DNA of 38,395 nt from Bradyrhizobiaceae bacterium. GTDB taxonomy: Bacteria > Pseudomonadota > Alphaproteobacteria > Rhizobiales > Xanthobacteraceae. A program made the position numbers and the translations under genes. Where the stretch lies: NCBI GenBank assembly GCA_947481635.1, contig CANKHJ010000020.1, positions 1 through 38,395 on the forward strand, in the 5' to 3' direction. Under the pieces are notes generated by a model. The model did not search any database and was not told the origin of the DNA. It saw nothing but the letters and a program-made list of their open reading frames with translations. Positions 7,137 to 17,435 of this stretch are shown here, one piece after another; the stretch's first letter is position 1; each line of letters opens with the position of its first letter.

Positions 7137-9704
7137 CTAAAGGTTGCGCAAAACCGGTGCGGGCTTCTGCCCGAGCGCCGAAAAAGTGCCGATCAGGCCC
7201 AGTGCCACGGTCACCAGGATCGCAGCCGCCGCCATCACGATATCGGGACCCGGAAGCCAGTAGAATGGTAGGTTCATGACTTGGCCGACCACATAGGCCG
7301 CGGCCACCGATCCCGCGGCGACGCCGAAAATGGCGGTCGCGAGCCCGAGCAGCAGATACTCGATGGCGTAGGCGGCGATCAGCCGGCCGCGCGTCGCGCC
7401 GAGGGTCTTCAGGATTACCGCGTCATAGACCCGGTGGCGATGTCCGGCGGCCAATGCGCCGCTCAGCACCAGGATCGAAGCAAGCAGCGTGATGCCCGAG
7501 GCGCCGCGGATGCCGAGGACCAAGTTCGTCACCAGTCCGCCGACCGCGTCGAGCGCCTCGCGCACCCGGACCGTGGTCACGGTTGGAAACGCGACCGCTG
7601 CAGCCTTGAGCAGGCGGATCTCTTCGTCGACGGAGCGTTCGCTGGGATAGGTCAGCGTTGCGATGTGGATGTGCGGCGCACCGCGAAAGGTATTGGGTGA
7701 AAAGATCAGGACGAAATTGATGCCAAGGCCCTGCCAGTCGAGGGTGCGGAGGTTGGCGATCTTGGCCTCGACGTTTCGTCCCAGCGCGTTGACGGTCAGC
7801 GAGTCGCCGATCTTGACGCCGAGTCCGTCGGCGATGCGCTTCTCCAGCGACAGCAGCGGCGGGCCGGCATAATCCGTCGGCCACCAGTCGCCTTCGGTCA
7901 CGCGTGAACCGGCCGGCGGCTCGTCCGCGTAGCTGATGCCGCGGTCGCTCTGCAGCACCCAGGCGGCCTGAGCGCTCGGGTTGAGGCTTTCGGCGCGCAC
8001 GCCGTTTACTGCCATGATACGGCCGCGCAGCATCGGCACGCGGTCGAGCGTTGCTTGCGGCGCCTCGTGCTGGATGAAGCTGTCGAAGCGTGTGGCATCG
8101 GCCGATTGGATGTCGACGAAATAGAATGACGGCGCCTTGTCCGGCAGCGAGGCCATGAACTGGCGGCGCAGATTGCCATCGACTTCCAACACCGTGACCA
8201 GCAACGCGAGCCCGAGCCCGAGCGACAGCACCACGCTTGGCGTCAGTGCTCCGGGCCGATGGATGTTGGACAGCGCTAGCCGCAACGCCGTCGAACGCGG
8301 CCGCGGCACGCGCCGCGCCACCGCCATCAGCAGCGTGGCGATCAGGCGTAGCGCGAGGAAGGTCACCGCCGCCGCCGCGACGAATGTCAGCGCGATGCGT
8401 TTGTCGTAGGAGAGCATTACCGCCAGTCCTGCGAGCAAGGCGAAGGCCGCGGCGGTGATGGCGACATAGGACCAGCGCACGCGCCGCTGTTCGCCCGCGA
8501 CCTCGTCGCGGAATAAAGCTGACGCCGGCACGTCGTGGGCGCGTCCAAGCGGCCACAGCGCGAAGGCGACGGCCGTCAGGATGCCATACATGAAGGCCAG
8601 TGCGAGATCGCCAGGATAGATCGCCGGCGCGATCGGCAGCGGAATCATGGCGCCGAAAGTCCAGGTGATGAGAAACGGCAGCGCCGCGCCCAATGCGAGG
8701 CCGGGAATCGCGCCGACCACGGCGAGCAGCGCGACTTGTGTCAGGTAGATCGCGAATACGCGCCGCCCGCTCGCGCCGAGTGATTTGAGGGTCGCAATGG
8801 CGTCGCGACGGCGGTCGAGATGGCTTTTCACCGCGTTGGCGACGCCGACGCCGCCGACCAACAGCGCGGTCAGGCCGACCATGGTGAGGAATTGCGTGAA
8901 GCGCTCGACGTTGCGCTCGAGCTGCGGCGAGGCATTGTTGCGGGTGCGGACTTCCCACCCGGCATCGGGCAATTGCCGCTCGGCGCGCGCGACCATGGCA
9001 TCGACCGACGCATCGCTTCCATCCGCAAGGCGCAGGCGATAGGTCCAGCGCACCAGACTGCCGGGCTGGAGCAGCCCGGTGGTGCGCAACGCATCCTCGC
9101 TCATCAGCAGGCGCGGCCCGAAGCCAAGACCGCTGCCGTATTTGTCCGGCTCAGTCACAAGCGTGGCGCGCAGTTCGATAGTCGCGGAGCCGACCATGAT
9201 CCGTGCGCCCGGCTGCAGCTCGAGCCGCGCCAGCAGGGCCGGGTCGGCGGCCGCACCGAACACGCCGTCGCGTTGCGCGAAAAGTTCGGCATTCGGCATT
9301 GCCGGCGTGGTGTCGAGCGCGCCGTAATGCGGATAGGCGGCATCGACCGCCTTGATCTCGACCAGCGCGGTCCGTCCGTCGGCGGTGCTCGACACCGCGC
9401 GCAAAGTCGCCGCGACCGAGAGCCAGCCTTGCTCCGCAAGATATGCGCGTTCGACATCGGTCGCTTCGCGTTGGATCAGGGAGAAGGCGGCGTCGCCGCC
9501 GAGGATCACGCGGCCCTCGCGTGCAAGCCCACCGCCCAGAGCGGCCGCGAATGAATTGACGCCGGCAATCGCCATCACGCCGAGCGCGATGCAGGCAACG
9601 AACACGGCAAAGCCGCGCAATCCGCCGCGCATTTCGCGCAACGCGAAGCGCAGCGGCAACCAGTTTGTCATACGCGCGGATGCGGCGGATGCCAGCGCGG
9701 TCAT
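7137..9704 (-). CDS. FtsX-like ABC transporter permease, YbbP type
   Basis: An 855-residue permease: N-terminal helix (FAVFVACIALGVMAIAG), a long periplasmic region, then a core of three helices around residues 265-390. A second half repeats the pattern, with its last helices near the C-terminus (TLLASILVLSGALAAGHRHRVYDAVILKTLGATRGRL). Two FtsX domains and this length match E. coli YbbP. The ATG overlaps the TGA of the ATPase gene in ATGA, so the two are coupled. Systems of this kind act on the envelope (mechanotransmission or lipoprotein handling) rather than classical import; the substrate is unknown. The neighbouring divergent GDSL esterase gives the same cluster as E. coli ybbP-ybbA/tesA. 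Confidence 0.92.
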   Translation of the reverse strand: MTALASAASARMTNWLPLRFALREMRGGLRGFAVFVACIALGVMAIAGVNSFAAALGGGLAREGRVILGGDAAFSLIQREATDVERAYLAEQGWLSVAATLRAVSSTADGRTALVEIKAVDAAYPHYGALDTTPAMPNAELFAQRDGVFGAAADPALLARLELQPGARIMVGSATIELRATLVTEPDKYGSGLGFGPRLLMSEDALRTTGLLQPGSLVRWTYRLRLADGSDASVDAMVARAERQLPDAGWEVRTRNNASPQLERNVERFTQFLTMVGLTALLVGGVGVANAVKSHLDRRRDAIATLKSLGASGRRVFAIYLTQVALLAVVGAIPGLALGAALPFLITWTFGAMIPLPIAPAIYPGDLALAFMYGILTAVAFALWPLGRAHDVPASALFRDEVAGEQRRVRWSYVAITAAAFALLAGLAVMLSYDKRIALTFVAAAAVTFLALRLIATLLMAVARRVPRPRSTALRLALSNIHRPGALTPSVVLSLGLGLALLVTVLEVDGNLRRQFMASLPDKAPSFYFVDIQSADATRFDSFIQHEAPQATLDRVPMLRGRIMAVNGVRAESLNPSAQAAWVLQSDRGISYADEPPAGSRVTEGDWWPTDYAGPPLLSLEKRIADGLGVKIGDSLTVNALGRNVEAKIANLRTLDWQGLGINFVLIFSPNTFRGAPHIHIATLTYPSERSVDEEIRLLKAAAVAFPTVTTVRVREALDAVGGLVTNLVLGIRGASGITLLASILVLSGALAAGHRHRVYDAVILKTLGATRGRLIAAYAIEYLLLGLATAIFGVAAGSVAAAYVVGQVMNLPFYWLPGPDIVMAAAAILVTVALGLIGTFSALGQKPAPVLRNL

Positions 9705-10420
9705 GCGACGGCCGTTTCGCGCGGTTGCTCGCTCTCGATGCGTCCTGAGCGCAGCCGCACGATCCGGTCGCAGCGTGCCGCCAGCGAGGCATCATGGGTC
9801 ACCAGGATCAGCGTCGTGCCGCGCTCGACGTGGCCTGCGAACATCAGGTCGACGATCTGACGTCCGGTCGATTCATCGAGATTTCCGGTCGGCTCGTCGG
9901 CGATCAGGATCGCGGGATTGGGCGCCAATGCGCGTGCCAGGGCGACGCGTTGCTGCTCACCGCCTGACAATTGCGCGGGATAATGGTGGTGCCGTTCACC
10001 GAGCCCAACCAACGCGAGTTCGCGCGCGGCGCGCTCAAAAGCATCCGCCTCGCCTGCAAGCTCCAGCGGCACCGCGACGTTTTCCAGCGCGGTCATGGTC
10101 GGGATCAGGTGAAATGACTGGAACACGATGCCGACATTGCGGCCACGGAACCGCGCCAGCGCGTCTTCGCCCAGCTTGGTCAGTTCTTCGCCGGCCACAT
10201 TGACCGAGCCGGTATCGGCGCGCTCCAGCCCAGCCGTGACCATCAACAATGTGGATTTGCCGGAACCGGACGGGCCGACCAAGCCAATCGCCTCCCCACG
10301 TCCTATATGCAGATCGACGTCTTTGAGGATATGAACGCGCGCCGCGCCGCGGCCCAGCGACAGGTTGACGCCACGAAGCGCAACCGCCGTCGCGCGAGGA
10401 GACACCATCGTGTCGGTCAT
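9701..10420 (-). CDS. ABC transporter ATP-binding protein, YbbA/LolD type
   Basis: 239 residues with Walker A GPSGSGKS (49-56), Q-loop [15 protein letters not shown] (from 101), signature [15 protein letters not shown] (151-165), and Walker B with D-loop [12 protein letters not shown] (171-182). The '[10 protein letters not shown]' and 'DEPTGNLD' wording is that of the MacB/LolD/YbbA group. It drives the coupled permease encoded at 7137-9704. Two start codons are possible: ATG at 10420, whose complement forms the CATG used by the divergent esterase, and an ATG four codons inside at 10408. The promoter must therefore lie inside or beyond the esterase reading frame. Confidence 0.93.
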   Translation of the reverse strand: MTDTMVSPRATAVALRGVNLSLGRGAARVHILKDVDLHIGRGEAIGLVGPSGSGKSTLLMVTAGLERADTGSVNVAGEELTKLGEDALARFRGRNVGIVFQSFHLIPTMTALENVAVPLELAGEADAFERAARELALVGLGERHHHYPAQLSGGEQQRVALARALAPNPAILIADEPTGNLDESTGRQIVDLMFAGHVERGTTLILVTHDASLAARCDRIVRLRSGRIESEQPRETAVA

Positions 10421-11159
10421 GAAATTGAACTTTCCCCCGCTGCGGGCTGTTTCGGCCCGGTTTCGGCCTCGGTCGTCCCGGTCATATGGTGGCTTCGCGC
10501 GCCGGGTCCAGAAACTTTACATCCAGTACACATTCGCGGTGCTGGCAATTCTGGCCGGCGCCGTCCTGCCGGCCGCTGCGGCCGACCGGCCGGTCAAGCT
10601 CGTCGCCTTCGGCGATTCGCTCACCGCCGGCTACGGCCTGCCGGCCGGCCAAGCCTTTCCGGTGAAGCTCGAACAGGCGCTCAAAGCCAAAGGCCTTGCG
10701 GTCGAAATCGCCAATGCCGGCGTGTCGGGCGATACCGCGACCGATGGCCTGTCCCGCATCGACTGGTCGGTTCCGGACGGCGTCGATGGCGTGATCCTGG
10801 AGCTTGGCGCCAACGACGCGTTGCGCGGCCTCGATCCCAAGATCACCCGCGACGCACTCGATAAGCTGCTGGCGCGGTTCAAGGCGCGCGGCATACCGGT
10901 GTTGCTGACAGGAATGCGAGCGCCACCGAACATGGGCGCGGATTACGTGGCGCGCTTCGACGCGATCTTCCCCGATCTCGCCAAGGCGCATGACGTGCCG
11001 CTTTATCCATTTTTTCTCGATGGGGTTGCGGCGTTGCGCGACCTCAATCAGCGCGACGGAATTCACCCCACCGCCGCGGGCGTCGATTTGATCGTGGCGC
11101 GCATCGCGCCGATGGTGGAAGACTTCGTGGCCGGGATTCGCGCGCGCCGTCCCGGCTAA
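10419..11159 (+). CDS. Secreted GDSL/SGNH-hydrolase (arylesterase, TesA-like)
   Basis: SGNH hydrolase with all four blocks, numbered from the ATG at 10419 (246 residues): FGDSLTAGYGL (Ser67), NAGVSGDTATDG (Gly104), ELGANDALRG (Asn132), and DGIHPTAAG with Asp213 and His216. A hydrophobic stretch at about residues 36-55 ending AAAAD looks like a signal peptide or anchor, preceded by an unusually long basic N-terminus. The true start could be a nearby GTG (10410) or an ATG further upstream at 10365. E. coli TesA, encoded next to ybbA, hydrolyses acyl-CoA, lysophospholipid and aryl esters; a similar periplasmic role is inferred. Confidence 0.92.
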   Translation: MKLNFPPLRAVSARFRPRSSRSYGGFARRVQKLYIQYTFAVLAILAGAVLPAAAADRPVKLVAFGDSLTAGYGLPAGQAFPVKLEQALKAKGLAVEIANAGVSGDTATDGLSRIDWSVPDGVDGVILELGANDALRGLDPKITRDALDKLLARFKARGIPVLLTGMRAPPNMGADYVARFDAIFPDLAKAHDVPLYPFFLDGVAALRDLNQRDGIHPTAAGVDLIVARIAPMVEDFVAGIRARRPG

Positions 11160-11177
11160 GGTTCTTGAGCTCTTGCC

Positions 11178-11717
11178 ATGCCTCGTCTCTTCACCGGCCT
11201 CGAAATTCCGGACAATGTCGGTCAATCGTTGTCGCTGCTGCGCGGTGGGCTGCCCGGCGCGCGCTGGATCGATCCGGAGAATTATCACGTGACGCTGCGC
11301 TTCATCGGCGACATCGATGATGTGTCTGCGCGGGAAGTCGCATCGGTGCTCGGCCGCGTGAGTCGCGGGTCGTTCTCGTTGCAGCTCGGCGGCCTGACGT
11401 CGTTTGGCGGGCGCAAGCCGCGCGCCGTGGTGGCCGCGGTCGAACCGAACCGGCCGCTGATGGAATTGCAGGCGGAGCAGGAGCGGTTGCTGCAGCGAAT
11501 CGGATTGGAGCCGGAAGGGCGCAAATACACGCCGCATGTCACGCTTGCGCGAATCCGCGACGGCTCGAATCGCGACGTCGCCGATTACCTCGCGATGCGC
11601 GGCGGATTCCACACGGCATCATTTCCGGTCGACCGCTTCGTGCTGTTCTCTTCGCGCGCTTCGGTCGGCGGTGGTCCCTATGTCATCGAGGCGGCCTATC
11701 CGCTGCTGGCAGCCTGA
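11178..11717 (+). CDS. thpR: RNA 2',3'-cyclic phosphodiesterase ThpR
   Basis: A 179-residue member of the 2H phosphoesterase superfamily with the two catalytic HxTx motifs: YHVTLRFIG (His37, Thr39) and YTPHVTLARI (His120, Thr122). The start MPRLFTGLEIPDNV is typical. The family opens 2',3'-cyclic phosphates on RNA ends and can also join tRNA halves with 2'-5' bonds in vitro; the cellular role is unsettled. The gene follows the esterase by 18 bases and its TGA overlaps the ATG of zapE by one base (TGATG), suggesting an esterase-thpR-zapE transcript. Confidence 0.95.
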   Translation: MPRLFTGLEIPDNVGQSLSLLRGGLPGARWIDPENYHVTLRFIGDIDDVSAREVASVLGRVSRGSFSLQLGGLTSFGGRKPRAVVAAVEPNRPLMELQAEQERLLQRIGLEPEGRKYTPHVTLARIRDGSNRDVADYLAMRGGFHTASFPVDRFVLFSSRASVGGGPYVIEAAYPLLAA

Positions 11718-12892
11718 TGGCTGACGGAATCGCCGCACGTTATGATGCTCAAGTCGCCACCGGCGAGATTGAGCGCGATCCCGCCCAGCAGATCGTTGTC
11801 CGTGAACTCGCGGCGTTGCAGGCGCGGCTGGCGGAGCATCGGCTCACGCGCAAATCGTCTTCGCTCGGTTGGCTGTTCGGCGCCCGCGAGAAGCTTGCAC
11901 CGATCAAGGGCGTCTACATGTTCGGCGAGGTCGGCCGCGGCAAGACCATGCTGATGGATCTGTTCTTCGAGACCGTGCGAATCCAGCGCAAACGCCGCGT
12001 GCATTTCCATGAATTCATGGCCGACGTGCACGAGCGGGTGCATGCCTTTCGCGAGAAAGACAAGGCCGGCGCCGCGAAGGACAACCCGGTTCAACGCGCC
12101 GCCGCAGCGATTGCCGAGGAGTCCTGGCTACTGTGCTTCGACGAGTTTCATGTGACCGACATCGCCGATGCGATGATCCTGGGCCGCCTGTTCACCCGGC
12201 TATTCGAGCTTGGCGTCGTGGTGGTCGCGACCTCGAATGTGGAGCCCGCCGAACTCTACCGGGACGGGCTCAACCGCGCGCTATTCCTGCCTTTCATCGC
12301 GCTGATGGAGCAGCAGATGGAGGTGGTGCGGCTCGATGCACGCACCGACTATCGGCTCGAAAAGCTTAGCATCGCGCCGGTCTGGTATGCGCCAGCCGAC
12401 GAGGAAGCCTATGCGGCGCTCGACATGGCCTGGGAGCGCCTGACCGGCACCTTCTCAGGTCTGCCGCAGGACATCGCGCTCAAGGGGCGCGTCATCCATG
12501 TGCCGCAGGCGGCGATGGGGGTCGCGCGATTCTCGTTTCATCAGCTTTGCGAGCAGCCGCTCGGCGCGGTGGATTATCTGCGCATCGCGCATGAATTCCA
12601 CACCATCCTGATCGATCGGATTCCGGTGATGAATTATGATCGGCGCAATCACGCCAAGCGCTTCATCATCCTGATCGACATGCTTTACGACCATGCCGTG
12701 AAGCTGGTCGCATCGGCCGAAGCCGAGCCCGACCGGCTTTATGTCGCGAGTGAAGGCTTCGAGTCGCGCGAATTCGCCCGGACCGCCTCACGTCTGATCG
12801 AGATGCGCTCCGAGAGCTACCTGGCTCTGCCGCATGGCGGACGCAGCGGGACGACAGTGACCGGTTCGACCGAAGGCATCGTCGAGACCTGA
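11717..12892 (+). CDS. zapE: Cell division protein ZapE (AFG1-like ATPase)
   Basis: A 391-residue P-loop ATPase of the AFG1/ZapE family. Walker A is GEVGRGKT (residues 70-77), in the family context GVYMFGEVGRGKTMLMDLFFE. Walker B is LLCFDEFHVTDIADAMIL (Asp142, Glu143). VVATSNVEPAELYRDGLNR is the sensor region and FHQLCEQPLGAVDYL follows in the C-terminal part. In E. coli ZapE associates with the division ring; mitochondrial AFG1 links ATP hydrolysis to membrane-protein turnover. The start overlaps the thpR stop. Its end is 2 bases from the stop of the convergent Bug gene, with no terminator between them. Confidence 0.95.
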   Translation: MADGIAARYDAQVATGEIERDPAQQIVVRELAALQARLAEHRLTRKSSSLGWLFGAREKLAPIKGVYMFGEVGRGKTMLMDLFFETVRIQRKRRVHFHEFMADVHERVHAFREKDKAGAAKDNPVQRAAAAIAEESWLLCFDEFHVTDIADAMILGRLFTRLFELGVVVVATSNVEPAELYRDGLNRALFLPFIALMEQQMEVVRLDARTDYRLEKLSIAPVWYAPADEEAYAALDMAWERLTGTFSGLPQDIALKGRVIHVPQAAMGVARFSFHQLCEQPLGAVDYLRIAHEFHTILIDRIPVMNYDRRNHAKRFIILIDMLYDHAVKLVASAEAEPDRLYVASEGFESREFARTASRLIEMRSESYLALPHGGRSGTTVTGSTEGIVET

Positions 12893-12894
12893 TT

Positions 12895-13863
12895 CTATTC
12901 CGGCTGCAGCCCGGCGGCTTTGATGATCGGCGGCCAGCGGACCAGTTCGCTTTCGAGGAAGGTTGCGAGTTGCGCAGGCGTCAATGGCTTCAGATCGAAG
13001 CCGAGCTTGTCATAAGCCGATTTGACGTCCGGCAGGGCCAGGATGGCGGTGAAGTCGGCGTTGAGCCGATTGACGATCGCATCCGGCGTCTTGGCCGGCG
13101 CGAAGATGGCGAGCCATGAATCGGGATTGAAGGTGAGCTGCGGCAGTCCGCTTTCGGTCATTGTCGGCACGTCTGGAAGCTCCGCAAACCGCGTGGCGCG
13201 GGTCGTCGCGATGGCGCGCACCTTGTCGCTGCGGACCAGCGGCAGCAGCGTCGCCACGGTCCCGAAATTCAAATGGATGCGGTCACCAAGCATGTCGGCC
13301 ACCGCCTGCGCGCCGCCGCGATAGGGAATTGAATTGATCTCGGTCTTGGTGGCGAGCTTGAACATTTCGCCGAGCACCTGCGGCGTGGTGCCGAGGCCAT
13401 ATCCGAAATTGACCTTGCCGGGGTTTGCTTTGGCATAGGCGGCGAATTCAGGGACGGTCTTTGCCGGAACGCTCGGGGCAATGATCATCAAGTGCGACCA
13501 CGAGGCGAGGCCGGCCACCGGAGCGAGGTCCTTTTGTGGATCAAACCCGGCATTGGGGTAGAGCGCGACAATGTTGGCGAAGGTGCTGCCGCCGATCAGC
13601 AGCGTGTAGCCGTCCGGGTCGGCCTGTGCGACTGCCTTGCTGCCGAGGCTGGTGCCTGCGCCAGCCCGGTTCTCGATGATCACCGGTTGTCCGATCCTGG
13701 TGCTGAGATGCGCCGCGATCAGCCGGCCAAGCACGTCGACGGGCGATCCGGTGGTGAAGGGCACCACGATTTTCACCACCCGGTCGGGATAGGTGCTCTG
13801 TGCGTGCGCGCTGGTCGCACCGAGCAAGGCGATCAATCCGGCCAGAATCCGAAGCCCCGTCAC
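12895..13863 (-). CDS. Bug-type tripartite tricarboxylate transporter substrate-binding protein
   Basis: Read from GTG at 13863 (322 residues), because TCCTCCC on the plus strand at 13868-13874 gives GGGAGGA just upstream and the next residues form a clean signal peptide (LRILAGLIALLGATSAHA). The open frame extends 57 codons further with no signal-peptide sense. Mature domain: YPDRVVKIVVPFTTGSPVDVLGRLIA, ENRAGAGTSLGSKAVAQADPDGYTLLIG, and IPYRGGAQAVADMLGDRI, all hallmarks of the Bug (TctC) family. Family members bind carboxylates such as citrate, succinate or aromatic acids in the periplasm. No TctA/TctB membrane partners are nearby, so it is an orphan binding protein. A pair of palindromes (13972-14002) lies upstream. 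Confidence 0.93.
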   Translation of the reverse strand: MTGLRILAGLIALLGATSAHAQSTYPDRVVKIVVPFTTGSPVDVLGRLIAAHLSTRIGQPVIIENRAGAGTSLGSKAVAQADPDGYTLLIGGSTFANIVALYPNAGFDPQKDLAPVAGLASWSHLMIIAPSVPAKTVPEFAAYAKANPGKVNFGYGLGTTPQVLGEMFKLATKTEINSIPYRGGAQAVADMLGDRIHLNFGTVATLLPLVRSDKVRAIATTRATRFAELPDVPTMTESGLPQLTFNPDSWLAIFAPAKTPDAIVNRLNADFTAILALPDVKSAYDKLGFDLKPLTPAQLATFLESELVRWPPIIKAAGLQPE

Positions 13864-13867
13864 GTCG

Positions 13868-13874
13868 TCCTCCC
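13868..13874 (-). promoter_or_regulatory. Ribosome binding site fixing the Bug GTG start
   Basis: GGGAGGA on the minus strand, four bases before the GTG at 13863-13861. It decides in favour of the GTG over ATGs further upstream in the same frame. Confidence 0.75.
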
Positions 13875-13971
13875 GCGTCGTCAGACCGCTTTCAGGCATG
13901 CTAGTCCTGGGCCGACCGGTTTCCCAGTTGAATGGAAAACCCTGCACCACCCCGACGAGCCGCATGACCGC

Positions 13972-14002
13972 TGATATATCAACGCTAAGCTCTGATATAT
14001 CA
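13972..14002. promoter_or_regulatory. Paired TGATATATCA palindromes, probable operator
   Basis: The 10-base palindrome TGATATATCA occurs twice, at 13972-13981 and 13993-14002. The centres are 21 bases apart, two turns of the helix, so dimers bound to each would face the same side. The second copy extends to CTGATATATCAG. The pair lies in the 269-base gap between the divergent Bug gene (start 13863) and mdh (start 14133), about 110-140 bases from each, so either or both could be controlled. The short AT-rich palindromes resemble GntR-type sites, but the regulator is not in the window and this assignment is a guess. Confidence 0.7.
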
Positions 14003-14081
14003 GCGCTGGCGGCCGGCATCCGCATACCGACCACGCTCTGCCCACCCGCTGCTTGAACGGCGGCACAAAAAGGGTCTATGA

Positions 14082-15098
<1,017 letters not shown>

Positions 15099-15143
15099 CG
15101 CCTGGGACATCGGACTGGGACGTCGTTGAGAATAAAATGACGG

Positions 15144-15169
15144 ATGCGCGGACGGCTTCGCCCGCGCAT
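15144..15169. repeat. Intergenic palindromic repeat, copy 1
   Basis: ATGCGCGG (15144-15151) pairs with CCGCGCAT (15162-15169) between mdh and sucC. On the minus strand it reads GTCATGCGCGGGC...CCGCGCATCCGTC, the GTCAT-stem-loop-stem-ATCC pattern shared with copies near 20406, 21754 and 36307. Confidence 0.55.
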
Positions 15170-15198
15170 GACCGCGATATGGGGCTGCGGGAGCGTTC

Positions 15199-16368
15199 AT
15201 GAACATCCACGAATACCAGGGCAAATTGCTGTTGCGCGACTTCGGCGTTCCAGTCGCGCATGGCATCCCGGCCTTCAGCGTCGATGAGGCGGTGAAGGCC
15301 GCGGAGCAGCTCGGGGGCCCGGTGTGGGTGGTCAAGGCGCAGATCCACGCCGGCGGCCGCGGCAAGGCCGGTGGCGTCAAGGTCGTGAAATCGATCGACG
15401 ACGTGCGCAAGGAATCGCAGCGCATTCTCGGCTCCACTCTGGTGACGCACCAGACTGGCCCGCAGGGCAAGCAGGTCAACCGCCTCTACATCGAGGAAGG
15501 CTCGGCGATCGACAAGGAATTCTACCTGTCGATGCTGGTGGATCGCGAGACCGCGCGCATCGCCTTTGTGGTGTCGACCGAAGGCGGCATGAATATCGAG
15601 GAAGTGGCGCACGACACGCCGGAAAAGATCATCACTTTCTCGATCGATCCCGCGACCGGCGTCATGCCGCATCACGGCCGCCGCGTGGCCCAGGCGCTCA
15701 AGCTCACCGGCGATCTCGCCAAGCAGGCCGAGAGCATGGTGACCAAGCTCTACGCCGCCTTCACCGGCAAGGACATGGCGCTACTCGAGATCAACCCGCT
15801 GGTCGTCACCAAGGGCGGGCAATTGCTCTGCCTCGATGCCAAGGTCGGCTTCGACGACAATGCACTCTATCGTCATCCCGACGTTGCGGCGTTGCGTGAC
15901 GAGAGCGAAGAGGACTCGAAGGAGATCGAGGCTTCGAAATACGACCTCAATTATGTCGCGCTCGACGGCTCGATCGGCTGCATGGTGAATGGCGCGGGTC
16001 TCGCGATGGCGACCATGGACATCATCAAGCTCTACGGCATGGAGCCGGCGAACTTCCTCGATGTCGGCGGCAGTGCGTCGAAGGACAAAGTCGCCGCCGC
16101 GTTCAAGATCATTACCGCCGATCCGAAGGTGAAGGGCATCCTGGTCAACATCTTCGGCGGCATCATGAAATGCGATGTCATCGCCGAGGGCGTGGTCGCC
16201 GCGGTGAAGGAAGTCGGGTTGCAAGTGCCGCTGGTGGTGCGTCTCGAAGGCACCAATGTCGAACTCGGCAAGAAGATCATCGCCGAGTCCGGCCTCAACG
16301 TGGTGTCGGCCAACGATCTCGATGACGCCGCGCAGAAAGTCGTCGCGGCAGTGAAGAAAGTGGCCTGA
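15199..16368 (+). CDS. sucC: Succinyl-CoA synthetase (ADP/GDP-forming) beta subunit
   Basis: 389 residues with an N-terminal ATP-grasp domain beginning [19 protein letters not shown] and the nucleotide-binding [43 protein letters not shown] supplies the metal ligands. The C-terminal half contains [30 protein letters not shown] and [15 protein letters not shown], typical of SucC. The complex makes ATP or GTP from succinyl-CoA. GGGAG precedes the ATG. The TGA overlaps the ATG of sucD by one base (TGATG), coupling production of the two subunits. Confidence 0.98.
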   Translation: MNIHEYQGKLLLRDFGVPVAHGIPAFSVDEAVKAAEQLGGPVWVVKAQIHAGGRGKAGGVKVVKSIDDVRKESQRILGSTLVTHQTGPQGKQVNRLYIEEGSAIDKEFYLSMLVDRETARIAFVVSTEGGMNIEEVAHDTPEKIITFSIDPATGVMPHHGRRVAQALKLTGDLAKQAESMVTKLYAAFTGKDMALLEINPLVVTKGGQLLCLDAKVGFDDNALYRHPDVAALRDESEEDSKEIEASKYDLNYVALDGSIGCMVNGAGLAMATMDIIKLYGMEPANFLDVGGSASKDKVAAAFKIITADPKVKGILVNIFGGIMKCDVIAEGVVAAVKEVGLQVPLVVRLEGTNVELGKKIIAESGLNVVSANDLDDAAQKVVAAVKKVA

Positions 16369-17252
16369 TGTCCATTCTCATCGACAAGAACACCAAGGTC
16401 ATCTGCCAGGGCTTTACCGGCAAGAATGGCACCTTCCATTCCGAGCAGGCGATTGCCTACGGCACCAAGATGGTCGGCGGCACCTCGCCCGGCAAAGGTG
16501 GCGCGACCCATCTCGGCCTGCCGGTGTTCGACACCGTCATGGAAGCGAAGGCCAAGACCGGCGCCGATGCGAGCGTGATCTACGTGCCGCCGCCCGGCGC
16601 GGCCGATGCGATCTGCGAGGCGATCGATGCCGAGATCGCGCTGATCATCTGCATCACCGAAGGCATTCCAGTGCTCGACATGGTACGCGTCAAGCGCTCC
16701 CTCGCAGCGTCGAAGTCGCGCCTGATCGGCCCGAATTGCCCGGGCGTCATGACCGCGGGCGAATGCAAGATCGGCATCATGCCGGCCTCGATCTTCAAGC
16801 CCGGCAAGGTGGGGATCGTGTCGCGCTCGGGGACGCTCACCTACGAAGCGGTGTTCCAGACTACGCAGGAAGGCCTCGGCCAGACCACGGCGGTCGGCAT
16901 CGGCGGCGATCCGGTGAAGGGCACCGAGTTCATCGACGTGCTTGAGATGCTGCTGGCCGACAAGGCCACCGAGGCGATCGTGATGATCGGCGAGATCGGC
17001 GGCTCGGCCGAGGAGGACGCCGCTCAATTCCTCAAGGACGAGGCGAAGCGCGGCCGCAAGAAGCCGATGGTGGGTTTCATCGCTGGGCGCACCGCCCCGC
17101 CCGGCCGCCGCATGGGCCATGCCGGCGCGATCATCTCCGGCGGCAAGGGCGATGCCGGCTCCAAGGTCGACGCCATGGAATCCGCTGGGATCAAGGTCTC
17201 CCCGTCGCCGGCGCGGCTCGGTAAGACGCTGGTCGAGGTCCTCAAGGGCTGA
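16368..17252 (+). CDS. sucD: Succinyl-CoA synthetase alpha subunit
   Basis: 294 residues. The CoA-binding Rossmann domain begins [20 protein letters not shown], the succinate region is [19 protein letters not shown], and the phosphorylated histidine is His251 in [22 protein letters not shown] carries the glutamate that interacts with the phosphohistidine loop. It is coupled to sucC by overlapping stop and start codons. The 183 bases downstream, before sucA, hold GC-rich hairpins (for example GGGCCG/CGGCCC around 17371-17384) but no T run, so readthrough into sucA is plausible. Confidence 0.98.
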   Translation: MSILIDKNTKVICQGFTGKNGTFHSEQAIAYGTKMVGGTSPGKGGATHLGLPVFDTVMEAKAKTGADASVIYVPPPGAADAICEAIDAEIALIICITEGIPVLDMVRVKRSLAASKSRLIGPNCPGVMTAGECKIGIMPASIFKPGKVGIVSRSGTLTYEAVFQTTQEGLGQTTAVGIGGDPVKGTEFIDVLEMLLADKATEAIVMIGEIGGSAEEDAAQFLKDEAKRGRKKPMVGFIAGRTAPPGRRMGHAGAIISGGKGDAGSKVDAMESAGIKVSPSPARLGKTLVEVLKG

Positions 17253-17435
17253 TCGACCGGCGGCGCTGCCTAAGAAATGAACACAGATTCGCGTGTTTAG
17301 CGCTTTTGTAGCCGCGCAAACGTCTTAAATGAGGTACATGATCGCGCGCCCGCCGGGATTCGGGCGTAGGGGCCGTTCGGCCCGAGCCGCAAGAGGGGCA
17401 TAGCCCAGGTTTAAGCCCAGCCCAGGACACTCGGA

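Noticed and set aside
13864-14034. 57-codon N-terminal extension of the Bug gene
   Set aside because: GGGAGGA and a clean signal peptide mark the GTG at 13863; the extension would bury the signal peptide and run across the operator palindromes.
17340-17400. GC-rich hairpins before sucA as an intrinsic terminator
   Set aside because: Stems such as GGGCCG/CGGCCC have no following T run on either strand and are common by chance at this GC content.
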